DNA from: Leptospirales bacterium
GTDB lineage: Bacteria > Spirochaetota > Leptospiria > Leptospirales > Leptonemataceae
Assembly: GCA_016788865.1 (NCBI GenBank)
Contig: JAEUSB010000033.1
Span: 1 to 64,000 of the forward strand
Direction: 5' to 3'
Length of the DNA stretch: 64,000 bases
Shown here: positions 25,564 to 34,449 of the stretch, piece after piece
How the letters are laid out: the number at the start of each line of letters is the position of its first letter
Numbering within the stretch: the first letter of the stretch is position 1
Position numbers and translations under genes: made by a program
The notes under the pieces: model-generated
The model's database searches: none
Seen by the model: the letters and a program-made list of their open reading frames with translations, nothing else
Told to the model about the DNA's origin: nothing

Positions 25564-27944
25564 CAAATCCAGAGGCCACGCAGGCTTAGTGTCCGACGGA
25601 GGACCCCCACCGGACCGGATTTCTTTATGGCTGACCTGACATTTGAATATTCGGACCGGAGTGCGGCTAGCTCCTGGGCCTTCTCTTCTGCGGGCAATGT
25701 CTCGCGAAAGCGTAATGCGGTGAACTGATCTGCAAACTTTTGAATCTGTGGATAGCGCTCTGCGTACTCCACATGCGTTGCGAAGGGCGGACGAATGTCA
25801 TAACCCTCATGAGCCATGCGAATAATCAAGAGGCGAAATAAAGAATCAAGAGCCCGGGAATCGGCTCCCCTGGCTCTGTAACCGAGGTAGAGCATTCGCA
25901 GGCTGCGGTATGAATACAGGCCAAAAAGCAAGACTCCCAGTGCATAGAGCAGAACCTTACCTACAAAGCGATACGGGAAATCGAACTTCTTTTCCTGTAC
26001 CTGAGGGACTTCCTCAATCATTGGAATGACTACATCCTGCTGGTTGGGATCCATCTTTGGTTCCGGCGGAATAGCAAATGACGTAGTCTCAAAGTCCACC
26101 CATCCAAACTGTGGAAGATAAAACTGAACCCACGCATGATGATGCGACGTTGTCACCAGATAGAGATCGTCCATCTTGTATTTTTGCAGTGCCGGGATTC
26201 GGCGGCGCAGCTGGTAGGCGCCCCCACGGTGTGCTGGAGTTTGCAGCTCGCGCGACGCGATGTAGCCGGTCACGGCCCGTGAAGGAATACCGGCGAGGCG
26301 GCCCATGAGTGCTGCAGTCTGCGAAAATTCAGTACAGTCTCCACGCTTGTCTTCGAAGAGGAACTTACCGAGCTTATCGAGATTCATCTGCTCGTCGTAG
26401 CCCATCTCGTATTTGTGCCCTTTGAAACTTCGGAGAATTGCTTCAATCTTCTGAAAATGAAACTGTTTTCCCTTTGTGATTTCGTTCACGCGGGCTCGCA
26501 TCCGCTCGATGCGGGGATCTTTGGGCACGTTCAAGTAAAACGCATTCTGTTCGCGTTCCACTGACGATAGGTTTCCGGCGGCATTCCACTCTTCAGGCGA
26601 AGTAACATTCATCCTGGAGAGCGCCAGATACGAAAGGTTGAACGGTTTGTATCGCTTGTCCTGAATCGTTGGCTCAATTGCAACGGGTCGATAAGCCAGA
26701 ACACGGAGTTCTATGGTTGAGAAATAGAAGATCTCAACAGGTTTTCTAAATTCATCTTCCGGTTCATCCGGACTGCGCCAGGTTTGAAGCAAACGCATCC
26801 TCGCCAGCGAATTAAGTCCGTCATCAATTGGGTCCGGCTGAAACGATTTGTCGATTGTAAATAGGCCGTTGTAACTTTCCGCCGCGTAGACTGGCTGAAT
26901 CGGACTGGCTATTACCATGACTGCCTTTTGTTTTCCCTGCCCTTCACCCTGCTGCTGTTGATTGTCCCATTGATCGGAAGGTACGCCTTCGAGCTTTGGA
27001 CCCTTTTGATTCTTACTCTGATTTTGATCCTGATTCTGTTGTTGCTGCTGTTGATTGCCTTGCTGACCCTGGCCGCCCTGAGAATCACCGCTCTGCGGCT
27101 TGCCTTCTCCTTTCTCAGGTTTCTTGCCACCCTTGTCGTCTTGATTCGGGTTGCCCTGACCACCACGGCCGCCCTGCAATTCTGACGGATATTTTTCCTC
27201 ACGATCGCCTAACGGCAAACCGTTCTGTGTATTGCGCTCCGGCTTTTTTGGCTTATTTCCCTGGCCTTCCCTATCGTCCATTGGCTCACCATCGAGCGGA
27301 GAAGGATTCAGCGGCGGTTCTTTCTGAAGCTCGTTCAGCACAATATTGTGCGAAACAAAATCAGTTGGAATCACAAAGGCCACAGCCATAAAGACAGCGG
27401 CGGCGATTCCGCCGTACAGAAACATTTTCTTAACGTTAGCCGCCTTTTGAGGGAAGGCCGCCAGATACAGCACGCAGGCGTGAACCGCAAACACGATGAC
27501 TGTTCCGGCAAGTAGAATCGTTGTAATACGCGCGCTTTGCTGTGCCACGTCTTCCGACGCCCGAGCAAAGTTCAATATTTTGAAGTAAATGAAGGCAAAG
27601 GCAAACAGCTCCAGACTTGCAAGCACCGGGAAGCGCGTAATCCGCGCAAATACGAGCCGCGTCCAAACATAGGACAAGAGGGCAACAACGACAAGCAACC
27701 AGGCATCCCGATTCCATCCGGAAATGAATGTAATGGCAAACAGCAAGACGGCGAGTAAGCCGCCCAACCATTTGAGTTGTGCTTTCTCGCGCCCGTAGAA
27801 TGCGCCTATCATCATGACAGGTCCAAGGACCAGGAACGCAAAGCGAGATACGGCATCATGCGGAACGGCCACGGCCGGATGCAACCATGGTGTGCAGATC
27901 AGTATGACGTATAGGACAAGCCGGGTGTAAAAGAGTATCTGCAT
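25563..27944 (-). CDS. TgpA-like membrane transglutaminase with a Gln/Asn-rich insert
   Basis: A 793-residue protein. About seven membrane segments fill residues 1-200, then a low-complexity region (about 205-345) very rich in Q, N, G, K and E, then a transglutaminase-like domain with the triad Cys (RGDCTEFSQ), His (SHHHAWVQFY) and Asp (GWVDFETTS), a further membrane segment (VGKVLLYALGVLLFGLYSY) and a C-terminal DUF4129-like tail. TgpA of Pseudomonas has the same order. The gene follows DUF58 and MoxR, the standard companions. ATG at 27944 is preferred over a TTG two codons earlier. A 9-mer copy (CGCCTAACG, plus strand) lies at 27206 in the low-complexity region. Confidence 0.88.
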   Translation of the reverse strand: MQILFYTRLVLYVILICTPWLHPAVAVPHDAVSRFAFLVLGPVMMIGAFYGREKAQLKWLGGLLAVLLFAITFISGWNRDAWLLVVVALLSYVWTRLVFARITRFPVLASLELFAFAFIYFKILNFARASEDVAQQSARITTILLAGTVIVFAVHACVLYLAAFPQKAANVKKMFLYGGIAAAVFMAVAFVIPTDFVSHNIVLNELQKEPPLNPSPLDGEPMDDREGQGNKPKKPERNTQNGLPLGDREEKYPSELQGGRGGQGNPNQDDKGGKKPEKGEGKPQSGDSQGGQGQQGNQQQQQQNQDQNQSKNQKGPKLEGVPSDQWDNQQQQGEGQGKQKAVMVIASPIQPVYAAESYNGLFTIDKSFQPDPIDDGLNSLARMRLLQTWRSPDEPEDEFRKPVEIFYFSTIELRVLAYRPVAIEPTIQDKRYKPFNLSYLALSRMNVTSPEEWNAAGNLSSVEREQNAFYLNVPKDPRIERMRARVNEITKGKQFHFQKIEAILRSFKGHKYEMGYDEQMNLDKLGKFLFEDKRGDCTEFSQTAALMGRLAGIPSRAVTGYIASRELQTPAHRGGAYQLRRRIPALQKYKMDDLYLVTTSHHHAWVQFYLPQFGWVDFETTSFAIPPEPKMDPNQQDVVIPMIEEVPQVQEKKFDFPYRFVGKVLLYALGVLLFGLYSYRSLRMLYLGYRARGADSRALDSLFRLLIIRMAHEGYDIRPPFATHVEYAERYPQIQKFADQFTALRFRETLPAEEKAQELAALRSEYSNVRSAIKKSGPVGVLRRTLSLRGLWI

Positions 27945-27946
27945 GG

Positions 27947-29152
27947 TCAAATTATCGCGAGCTTCAATTTTTCTTCCATGTAAAAGCCGTTTGCGCGGCC
28001 AGGCGACACAGGAATTTTTCGCTGGGATGCAGATCGAATAAACGCCGGAAATCCGCGCAACGGCGGGAGTGCCAGGCCAGGGGCCAGGTGAAAGAGCCGA
28101 ACGCGCCGGGTTTCTTTCTTATCCTGCCCGGGACCCGAGGTTTTGAAGAGATGAGTCTTCGCGAGACTTCTCAGGCCAAGGTATCCGGCAAGTCCCTGGT
28201 CAAATGCGGTTGTAAAAATGAAAACTTCGTCGTTACGTTTATCTGGTTGGAGTGCTTCGCTTTGAAAATGGACATCGCAGAGTACTTGCGCCAGGGTTTC
28301 AATATCCTTCCCATCCTCGATCATGGCTTCATGCGTGCCGGCCCGAACGTGAAACCGGTACTGTGGATGCTTGGTCTGAATGGCTGAAATGAAAGATAGC
28401 AGCCAGCTTTTAGCATAGTTCAAGTGCATGAGCGTGAGCGGCGTTTCACCCTGACTGGAAAAAGGTCTGAGTTCGAGCCTGAGCAAACGCGAAGGTTCGG
28501 GGGAGACGGGTGAAATCCGCGTAATCATTTCATAGACGCGAAACGATGCCTTCCAGTTCACATCTTTCATGCGATCTCCGGGCTCATACTCGCGCATATA
28601 GTATTTCTCTTCGTCTGACTGCTGTTGCTTCCGGCTTGGCTCCGGACTCGACGTAACGTCGACCCGAAGGGCTTCGGGAACGGGAAACAATGGGGGCTTC
28701 ACGTAAACGACCTTTGCGATCGAAGGTTGAAGCGGGATCCGGATGAAGCCCAGAACGTCGCGCAAATACAGCCGACCGTTCGCGTGCAGAACGCCGCATA
28801 ACGGAAAATACATTGGAACCAGGCAAACCCCGTCTCGATCCGCTGCAGATTCAGATTTCACTTTCAGGCGAACTTTGTTGCCGCATTCAAAAACCCCTTC
28901 TATGGCAAAATGCATTCTAAACAGGGGAATCGCGGGAGACGGAGAAAGCCCAATTGTATGTTCTGTTTCGTGTCTGGCTTTGAGATTGCGAGCCTGCCAC
29001 GATACAATTGTAAAGTGAAGCTTCAGGGCTAAGAGACGCGAGGCTACGCCCAGAAGTCCCAGGACAACCAGAGCTGCGGCGGCAAACCAGAAAGCATAGA
29101 TGTTGGAGGCTGCGCGAGCGTAACCCAGGAGATATAGTCCTGTTGCCAGCAC
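27947..29152 (-). CDS. DUF58-domain membrane protein
   Basis: At least 401 residues. Two membrane segments near the N-terminus are followed by a beta domain and the DUF58 signature REYEPGDRMKDVNWKASFR. The domain is usually encoded with MoxR ATPases and TgpA-type transglutaminases, as here. The listed start is a GTG, but the reading frame upstream continues to the moxR stop as S-G-F-I-R-K-I-L-E-Y-Y-P-F-T-A-P-G-T, and the YPFT-x-x-G segment is typical DUF58 N-terminal sequence. The true start is therefore probably a rare ATT or ATC (29191, 29200 or 29212), since no ATG, GTG or TTG exists there. Confidence 0.85.
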   Translation of the reverse strand: MLATGLYLLGYARAASNIYAFWFAAAALVVLGLLGVASRLLALKLHFTIVSWQARNLKARHETEHTIGLSPSPAIPLFRMHFAIEGVFECGNKVRLKVKSESAADRDGVCLVPMYFPLCGVLHANGRLYLRDVLGFIRIPLQPSIAKVVYVKPPLFPVPEALRVDVTSSPEPSRKQQQSDEEKYYMREYEPGDRMKDVNWKASFRVYEMITRISPVSPEPSRLLRLELRPFSSQGETPLTLMHLNYAKSWLLSFISAIQTKHPQYRFHVRAGTHEAMIEDGKDIETLAQVLCDVHFQSEALQPDKRNDEVFIFTTAFDQGLAGYLGLRSLAKTHLFKTSGPGQDKKETRRVRLFHLAPGLALPPLRGFPAFIRSASQRKIPVSPGRANGFYMEEKLKLAII

Positions 29153-29213
29153 CAGGGTGCCCGGAGCTGTGAACGGGTAGTATTCTAGAATCTTACGAAT
29201 GAATCCAGAGATC

Positions 29214-30182
29214 TTAGCCAGGTGCGGCTACCTCTTTGAGAACCTCTTGTAGTACGGACGCAGGAGTGCGTGACGGATCTTCCAGTTCGATCCTGTGACT
29301 GAGGGCCGGGAAAACCATCTCCTTCACCATATCCGGCGTTACAAAGTCCTGGCCTCGAACGAGTGCTAAAGCTCGCACGAGTCGTGAAAGACGAATCCCG
29401 GCGCGCGGACTTGCTCCGGTGATTACCCCAGGATGTTTTCTGGTCTGGCGAATGATGCGTACGATATAAGAAGCGACGTCAGGGTGAAGAGAAACTTCAT
29501 CCACCAGTTTAGTCCAGGCAAGCAGCTCTCCAGGGGCGATGACGGGTTTGAATGAGCTCCAGGAGTTCTCTTTTCCGTGCTGTGCGAGAATTTGGATCTC
29601 GTCCTGCTCGGATGGATAGCCAAGTGAAATCTGAACCATGAAACGATCGAGCTGCGGAGCAGGCAGAGGGAACAAATGACTGCCCTTCAGGTTCATTGTC
29701 GCAATGATGAAGAAAGGATCTGGAATGGCGTAAGTCTTACCTTCAATGGTAACCTTCTGTTCTTCCATCACCTGGAGGAAGCTTCCCTGTGTCTTGGGCG
29801 TCAGGAGATTGATTTCATCGCATAACAGGAAGTTGGCGAATATTGGTCCGCTGTGAAATGTGGATTTGTTCGACTGCATGTCGAACCGGTTGAAGCCCAG
29901 TATATCTTGCGGAAGCAAATCAACAGTACACTGAATCCGGCTGAACGGCTCGATCTTAACGCCGTCCACCTTATGCTCTCCACCCCAGTCAATGGAGCCA
30001 GAGAGTGCGCGCGCCAACGATGTCTTTCCAACACCGTGCGCATCCGCGAGAATTACATGACCACCAGCAATCTTTGAAGCAATGATCGTTTCGATGGTTG
30101 TTGTTTGAACAACAATTACCGAGCGAATATTGGCAATCAGTCGGGCAATGCCCGACTTAGCAGCAGCGATGTACTCTTTCAC
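29214..30182 (-). CDS. MoxR-family AAA+ ATPase
   Basis: A 322-residue ATPase. Walker A is DAHGVGKTSLA, Walker B LLCDEINLL, then the sensor-1 region IIATMNLKG and the lid domain with GASPRAGIRLSRLVRA. The region QCTVDLLPQDILGF matches the MoxR subgroup. These ATPases act as chaperones for neighbouring DUF58/VWA proteins. GTG start at 30182. Near the start the coding sequence contains a perfect hairpin AGTCGGGC-AAT-GCCCGACT (30138-30156). It is the first gene of the moxR-DUF58-transglutaminase-propeller operon and follows rpmE by 11 bases on the same strand. Confidence 0.92.
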   Translation of the reverse strand: MKEYIAAAKSGIARLIANIRSVIVVQTTTIETIIASKIAGGHVILADAHGVGKTSLARALSGSIDWGGEHKVDGVKIEPFSRIQCTVDLLPQDILGFNRFDMQSNKSTFHSGPIFANFLLCDEINLLTPKTQGSFLQVMEEQKVTIEGKTYAIPDPFFIIATMNLKGSHLFPLPAPQLDRFMVQISLGYPSEQDEIQILAQHGKENSWSSFKPVIAPGELLAWTKLVDEVSLHPDVASYIVRIIRQTRKHPGVITGASPRAGIRLSRLVRALALVRGQDFVTPDMVKEMVFPALSHRIELEDPSRTPASVLQEVLKEVAAPG

Positions 30183-30193
30183 GGAGAAATCGC

Positions 30194-30397
30194 TTACTTC
30201 ATTTTGTATTTTTTCTTGAATCGATCAACGCGGCCCGCCGCATCGATCATACGCTCTTGCCCGGTGAAGAACGGATGGCAGCTGGAGCAAATATCCACTG
30301 TCATGTCTCCGCGTGTTGAACGCATGTTGTACACAGTACCACAAGAGGCGCACTTAACGACCGCTTCTTTATAGTCCGGATGAATCTTAAGTTTCAT
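30194..30397 (-). CDS. rpmE: 50S ribosomal protein L31 (zinc-binding form)
   Basis: A 67-residue ribosomal protein with MKLKIHPDYKEAVVKCASC at the start, DICSSCHPFFTGQE in the middle and a basic tail FKKKYKMK. Two CxxC pairs (C16-C19 and C37-C40) bind zinc, so this is the C+ form. ATG start with GGGA upstream. It follows rho by 47 bases, an arrangement common in many bacteria. Confidence 0.95.
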   Translation of the reverse strand: MKLKIHPDYKEAVVKCASCGTVYNMRSTRGDMTVDICSSCHPFFTGQERMIDAAGRVDRFKKKYKMK

Positions 30398-30444
30398 TCC
30401 CTATCTCCCAAAATATCTCAAAAGCGGGGCGTCCGCTGACCGGG

Positions 30445-31884
30445 TTAACCACCCGGTACGTTCATGCTGCCAAGAAAGTCTTCATTTGTCTTCGAGGCCT
30501 TGATTTTTTCCAGCAGAAGCTCCATAGCTTCCGTGCTGGCCATAGGACTCAGGACCTTACGCAGGATGAACACCCGGTTTAGAACATCCTTGGCCAGAAG
30601 AAGTTCTTCCTTTCTTGTTCCAGACCGGTTAATGTCCATTGCCGGGAAGATTCTCTTGTCGGCAAGTCTTCTATCGAGGATAATCTCCATATTTCCAGTG
30701 CCTTTGAACTCTTCAAAGATTACATCGTCCATTTTGGAGCCGGTTTCCACAAGGGCCGTGGCCAGAATGGTCAAAGAACCCCCGTTTTCGATGTTTCTGG
30801 CGGCACCAAAGAAGCGCTTTGGCTTGTGGAGCGCGTTTGAGTCCACACCCCCGGACAGAATCTTACCGGAAGTGGGCACGACCTGGTTATAGGCCCGGGC
30901 CAGCCTGGTGATAGAATCAAGCAAGATCACGACATCCCGGCCGTGTTCAACCTGACGCTTGGCCTTCTCGATGACCATTTCAGCTACCTGAACGTGGCGA
31001 GATGCGGGCTCATCAAACGTGGATGAGACGACTTCCCCTTTGACGCTCCGAGCCATGTCCGTTACTTCTTCCGGTCTTTCATCGATGAGGAGAACGAGCA
31101 GGATGACTTCCGGGTGATTCTTGGTAATCGCATTTGCGATATTCTGCATGAGGATGGTCTTACCGGTCCTGGGTGGAGCAACAATGAGTCCCCGCTGCCC
31201 TTTCCCAATCGGAGTAAGCAGATCAATGATACGCGTATCCAGGAGCGATGGATTCCACTCCATGTTCAAACGCTGGTCTGGATACAGTGGCGTCAGGTTA
31301 TCAAATAACTGGCGGCGATGCGCGGCTTCGGTAGTAGTTCCATTAACGGTATCCACGCGAAGCAAAGCAAAGAATCGTTCCGATTCCTTTGGCGGACGAA
31401 TATAGCCGTTAACTGTATCACCCGTGCGAAGACCGAACAATCGGATCTGCGAAGGTGAAACATAGATATCATCCGGACCTGGTAAGTAGCTGTAGTCCGC
31501 GCTGCGGAGGAAGCCGTAGCCTTCCTGCATTTTCTCAAGCGTGCCGGATGCCAGAATGGATCCGTTCTGCTCTGCCTGCTTCTGCAGAATTGCAAAGATC
31601 AGATTTTGCTTTTTGTGACCTGTGGTGTTTTCAACGCCGAGCTTTTCTGCGAGTACTGTTAGATCTTCAATTGGCTTGCGTTTGAGTTCTGTTATATCAA
31701 GTGGAGGCGGCTCGTTTCCTGTTCTGTGACCGTTTTCTGATTGTTCGAGTTGTTGCTGCTCTGCCGCGAGATCGTCCATTGGAAGCTCTCCGCGCGCGTC
31801 CATGCCGCGATTGTCAAAACCCCCGCCGCCTGGCCTTCTATGTCCGTGATTTGGTCTTCTTTCTCTTGCTCTTCTTGGAGGCAT
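30445..31884 (-). CDS. rho: Transcription termination factor Rho
   Basis: A 479-residue hexameric RNA helicase. It has a basic, Arg/Gly-rich N-terminal extension (about 1-65), the Rho N-terminal domain ([21 protein letters not shown]), the RNA-binding cold-shock domain ([23 protein letters not shown]), Walker A (PPRTGKTIL), Walker B ([17 protein letters not shown]) and the Q/R-loop region ending [12 protein letters not shown]. The N-terminal extension is longer than in E. coli, as in many Rho proteins of other phyla. ATG at 31884 with GGAAGG upstream. The 135-base leader has two hairpins that may serve autoregulation. Confidence 0.97.
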   Translation of the reverse strand: MPPRRARERRPNHGHRRPGGGGFDNRGMDARGELPMDDLAAEQQQLEQSENGHRTGNEPPPLDITELKRKPIEDLTVLAEKLGVENTTGHKKQNLIFAILQKQAEQNGSILASGTLEKMQEGYGFLRSADYSYLPGPDDIYVSPSQIRLFGLRTGDTVNGYIRPPKESERFFALLRVDTVNGTTTEAAHRRQLFDNLTPLYPDQRLNMEWNPSLLDTRIIDLLTPIGKGQRGLIVAPPRTGKTILMQNIANAITKNHPEVILLVLLIDERPEEVTDMARSVKGEVVSSTFDEPASRHVQVAEMVIEKAKRQVEHGRDVVILLDSITRLARAYNQVVPTSGKILSGGVDSNALHKPKRFFGAARNIENGGSLTILATALVETGSKMDDVIFEEFKGTGNMEIILDRRLADKRIFPAMDINRSGTRKEELLLAKDVLNRVFILRKVLSPMASTEAMELLLEKIKASKTNEDFLGSMNVPGG

Positions 31885-31934
31885 TTGTACCTTCCTGCCC
31901 TTATGGGTTAGTTTTTTCCTGGTAGTGATTTTTG

Positions 31935-31984
31935 CCGGGAGTCGGTAGACTCCGGTAGGTGCCGCGTTGCGGCTAAATAGTATA
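31935..31984 (-). promoter_or_regulatory. rho leader: two hairpins and a candidate -10 element
   Basis: On the minus strand, TATACT (31984-31979) resembles a -10 box. It is followed by GCCGC-AAC-GCGGC (31961-31973) and then CCGGAGTC-TACC-GACTCCCGG (31935-31955), both before the rho start at 31884. rho genes are autoregulated in several bacteria through leader attenuation, so these structures are candidates. No good -35 match is at 17 bases; a TTGACA lies further upstream at non-ideal spacing. Confidence 0.4.
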
Positions 31985-32019
31985 TCTTCTTCTAATTTCT
32001 AAAGTTGCTCGCTGTCAAA

Positions 32020-33081
32020 TCAAAATTTTACGAAAAGTCCAGGGCTAATCGGCTTGCCGTTCTGAATCACTTCAAAATGGAGATGCGGCCCGGTTGTAAG
32101 TCCGGTGTTGCCTGAGATCGCGATCTCTTGTCCCGCCACAACTTCCTGACCACGTCTCACGCGCACGCTACTGAGATGAGCGTAAAGAGTCTTCAGTCCT
32201 GAACCATGTTCAATTACGATTGCATTTCCGTACGATCCCATGCCACCCGCATACACAACAATCCCTGTGCGCGCTGCGAGAACCGGTCTGTAATACATAA
32301 CAATATCAAAACCAGTGTGCATGTTGAGTCTGCCGGGATTGAACGGATCCGGTCTCCATCCAAATCCTGACGAAAGCATACCCCAGGCCGGACGGAACCA
32401 GACTGGAGGTGGTGGTGGAATCTTTGCGTTAGGCAAGAAAACCTTTGTGCCCGGACGGATGAGGTCCATGTCGCGCAATTCCGGATTATCATTTTGAATT
32501 TCTTCAAGGGCCACCGAGTAGTACTGTGCAACTGCGGCCAGACTGTCACCTGGCTTCATGCGATACATCAGGCCCGGTCTGTTTGGAATTGTGAGCTTCT
32601 GTCCAGGCTGCAGGTCATCGGCACGCTTGAGACCTGACGATGACAGAATGCTGGCAGGAAGAACGCGATACATGCCAGCAATTTCGGATAACGTGTCCCC
32701 CGGGCGGACGGTGTATTCAATCTTCCCGTCTTTCTGCGTACTGGTATTGGTAATGATTTTTGCTTTAAGTTCTTCTGATTTCTTTTCAAGTTCTGCCGGC
32801 GAGATTGAGGCAACAGGCCCGCCTTCTGTACCATTGCGTGTGGACGCTGTGCCGACGCTCGTCCACATCCCCATGCCAGAAAAACCAATCATGGCCAGGA
32901 GAACAGCGCTGGCGCTCAGGCGATATTTCATTCCACCAAAATCAATTCTGCGGACGATTGGGTGATCTTTGCCGGGCAGTGTGTAAACGAAGCTCCCGCC
33001 GCCAGTATAGATGAGCGAAAAACGACCCTGCAGATTCAGGATTTTTCGACCCGGGCGGTTTTTGAATCGTCTATGATACAT
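32020..33081 (-). CDS. M23 (LytM-type) metallopeptidase with two LysM domains
   Basis: A 353-residue membrane-anchored cell-wall hydrolase. A basic cytoplasmic N-terminus (1-50) precedes a membrane segment at about 52-72. Two LysM domains follow (IEYTVRPGDTLSEIAGMYRV and YRMKPGDSLAAVAQYYSV), then the zinc peptidase: SGFGWRPDPFNPGRLNMHTGFDI with H-x3-D, LYAHLSSV and HLHFEV. All zinc ligands are present, so it should cut peptidoglycan cross-links. It lies 94 bases after a bactofilin gene on the same strand, a pairing known to control cell shape in several bacteria, including spirochaetes. A near copy of the repeated 9-mer is at 32427. Confidence 0.93.
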   Translation of the reverse strand: MYHRRFKNRPGRKILNLQGRFSLIYTGGGSFVYTLPGKDHPIVRRIDFGGMKYRLSASAVLLAMIGFSGMGMWTSVGTASTRNGTEGGPVASISPAELEKKSEELKAKIITNTSTQKDGKIEYTVRPGDTLSEIAGMYRVLPASILSSSGLKRADDLQPGQKLTIPNRPGLMYRMKPGDSLAAVAQYYSVALEEIQNDNPELRDMDLIRPGTKVFLPNAKIPPPPPVWFRPAWGMLSSGFGWRPDPFNPGRLNMHTGFDIVMYYRPVLAARTGIVVYAGGMGSYGNAIVIEHGSGLKTLYAHLSSVRVRRGQEVVAGQEIAISGNTGLTTGPHLHFEVIQNGKPISPGLFVKF

Positions 33082-33159
33082 GGCATCCGGGCATATTGGT
33101 GTCTATTTGAGGAATCGGTCGGGTTCCGCCAGCTGTTAAGCGAATAACGGCCCCCTTAG

Positions 33160-33176
33160 ATCCGGTAAAACCGGAT
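33160..33176. terminator. Hairpin at the bactofilin stop codon
   Basis: ATCCGGT-AAA-ACCGGAT, a perfect 7-bp stem with a 3-base loop, overlaps the bactofilin stop. On the minus strand the sequence after it is CTAAGGG with no T-run, so it may be an attenuating or stabilising structure between bactofilin and the M23 gene rather than a full terminator. Confidence 0.4.
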
Positions 33177-33574
33177 TATTTCTCCGAAAGCTTCATTCCT
33201 CCGTAGGATTCTTCGATCACTTTGCGGACGTCTTTCTTCTGACCGCCTGTTATTGTAATATTTCCTTTGGCCATGACACCTGGCTGGATGTTCAGCAGGG
33301 GCGAAGTAATGTCTCCGAGGAGTTTGCCCGACTTTTCAAGGCGGACTTCGTTCTCAGCTGCGATGTTACCGATCATGGTGCCGGCGACGACTACGTTCTT
33401 GGCCGTGATATTGGTCTTGATCTTGCCAGTTTCACCCACAACCAGGGCATCTTCCGTCTTGATTTCGCCCTCAAACTTCCCATCGATCTTCAGGGAGCCT
33501 GAAATATAGAATTTACCTTCAAAGATCGAACCAGGTCCGATCACACTGTTCATTGAATCGTTACGGCCAGCCAT
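33176..33574 (-). CDS. Bactofilin
   Basis: A 132-residue cytoskeletal protein made of a right-handed beta-helix. The core shows the repeating pattern IFEGKFYISGSLKIDGKFEGEIKTEDALVVGE and onwards through NITAKNVVVAGTMIGNI, with a short polar tail. Bactofilins polymerise without nucleotide and position peptidoglycan enzymes; in Leptospira biflexa a bactofilin is reported to affect helical cell shape. The downstream M23/LysM peptidase gene supports such a role. ATG at 33574. Confidence 0.92.
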   Translation of the reverse strand: MAGRNDSMNSVIGPGSIFEGKFYISGSLKIDGKFEGEIKTEDALVVGETGKIKTNITAKNVVVAGTMIGNIAAENEVRLEKSGKLLGDITSPLLNIQPGVMAKGNITITGGQKKDVRKVIEESYGGMKLSEK

Positions 33575-33742
33575 TTCGCCTTATGTGGCATAGCACACAA
33601 AACTCACAACCAAAAAAGGGCAAAACACTACTTTGAGGCCGTGCGGATGGCCAGGTTGCAACCTCAAGGGGCACCATAAGCCGGAGAGAAAAGCCGCAAA
33701 AAAAGGCTTGCGGGGCCCTTAACAGCCCGACACAATCCTGGT

Positions 33743-34438
33743 ATGCCCTGGATCAACCTCCGCACCTTATCCTGGGCGACCGGGATTCTACTGGCATCCT
33801 TGAACTGTGCGCAGGCACTCCCGGTTTCGACCTCGGCGGCTGGTGAGGCCCTCATGACCGTTCTTCTGGCTGGCGCCCAGACGAGTGTCAGTACGGCAAC
33901 TGCAACGTCTGCGCCCACTCCAAGCTGCTCAAGCTCGGCATTTTGCTACACGTATCGCACTACAGCCCTTTCAAATGCCAATCTCGGCGGAATCTCGGGG
34001 GCCGATGCCACCTGCAATTCGAATGCGAATAAGCCCGGTGCTGCCACCGGCACATTCAAAGCACTCCTGGCCGATGACCCAACAAATGCACGCCGCGCAA
34101 GTGTCACCGCGAACGCAGGAGACGGTCAGATAGATTGGGTGCTGTACGCCAATAAGCAATATCGCCGGAGCGATGGCGTGACTGTGATCGCCACGTCGAA
34201 TGCAAACCGCTTGTTCACGTTTCCTCTGACCGTCGGATTCATTGCTGGAGCCGGGGGGCACTGGACAGGATTTGGGGCAGGTTGGACCAGCGACGCGACA
34301 AATTGCGCAGGCTGGACAAATGGCGTGGCTGGAACAGGTCGCGATGGCACCGACAATGGCACCGGAACCGGGGCAATCTCAAACATACTCAACAACTGCA
34401 ACACAACCGGCCCCGGTCTCATCTGCATTGAGCAATAG
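33743..34438 (+). CDS. DUF1554-domain exported lipoprotein
   Basis: A 231-residue exported protein. The signal peptide ends LLASLNC, a relaxed lipobox of the kind accepted in Leptospira, so it is probably a lipoprotein. A Ser/Thr/Ala-rich linker leads into a DUF1554 domain from about residue 65: YRTTALSNANLGGISGADATC, FKALLADD, and closing GPGLICIEQ. DUF1554 has a C-type-lectin-like outline and is expanded in Leptospira. Four or more cysteines probably form disulfides. It is a lone plus-strand gene between bactofilin and the repeat protein. Function unknown. Confidence 0.82.
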   Translation: MPWINLRTLSWATGILLASLNCAQALPVSTSAAGEALMTVLLAGAQTSVSTATATSAPTPSCSSSAFCYTYRTTALSNANLGGISGADATCNSNANKPGAATGTFKALLADDPTNARRASVTANAGDGQIDWVLYANKQYRRSDGVTVIATSNANRLFTFPLTVGFIAGAGGHWTGFGAGWTSDATNCAGWTNGVAGTGRDGTDNGTGTGAISNILNNCNTTGPGLICIEQ

Positions 34439-34449
34439 GGCTGAACGCG

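Noticed and set aside
26900-27200. Low-complexity region as a tandem DNA repeat
   Set aside because: It is rich in CTG/TTG-type triplets but without a regular unit; it encodes the Gln/Asn-rich insert.
30138-30156. Hairpin AGTCGGGC-AAT-GCCCGACT at the moxR start as an attenuator
   Set aside because: It lies within coding sequence with no T-run and no leader peptide; kept only as a note in the gene entry.
30464-30892. 142-residue plus-strand frame across rho
   Set aside because: Antisense shadow of the highly conserved rho gene.
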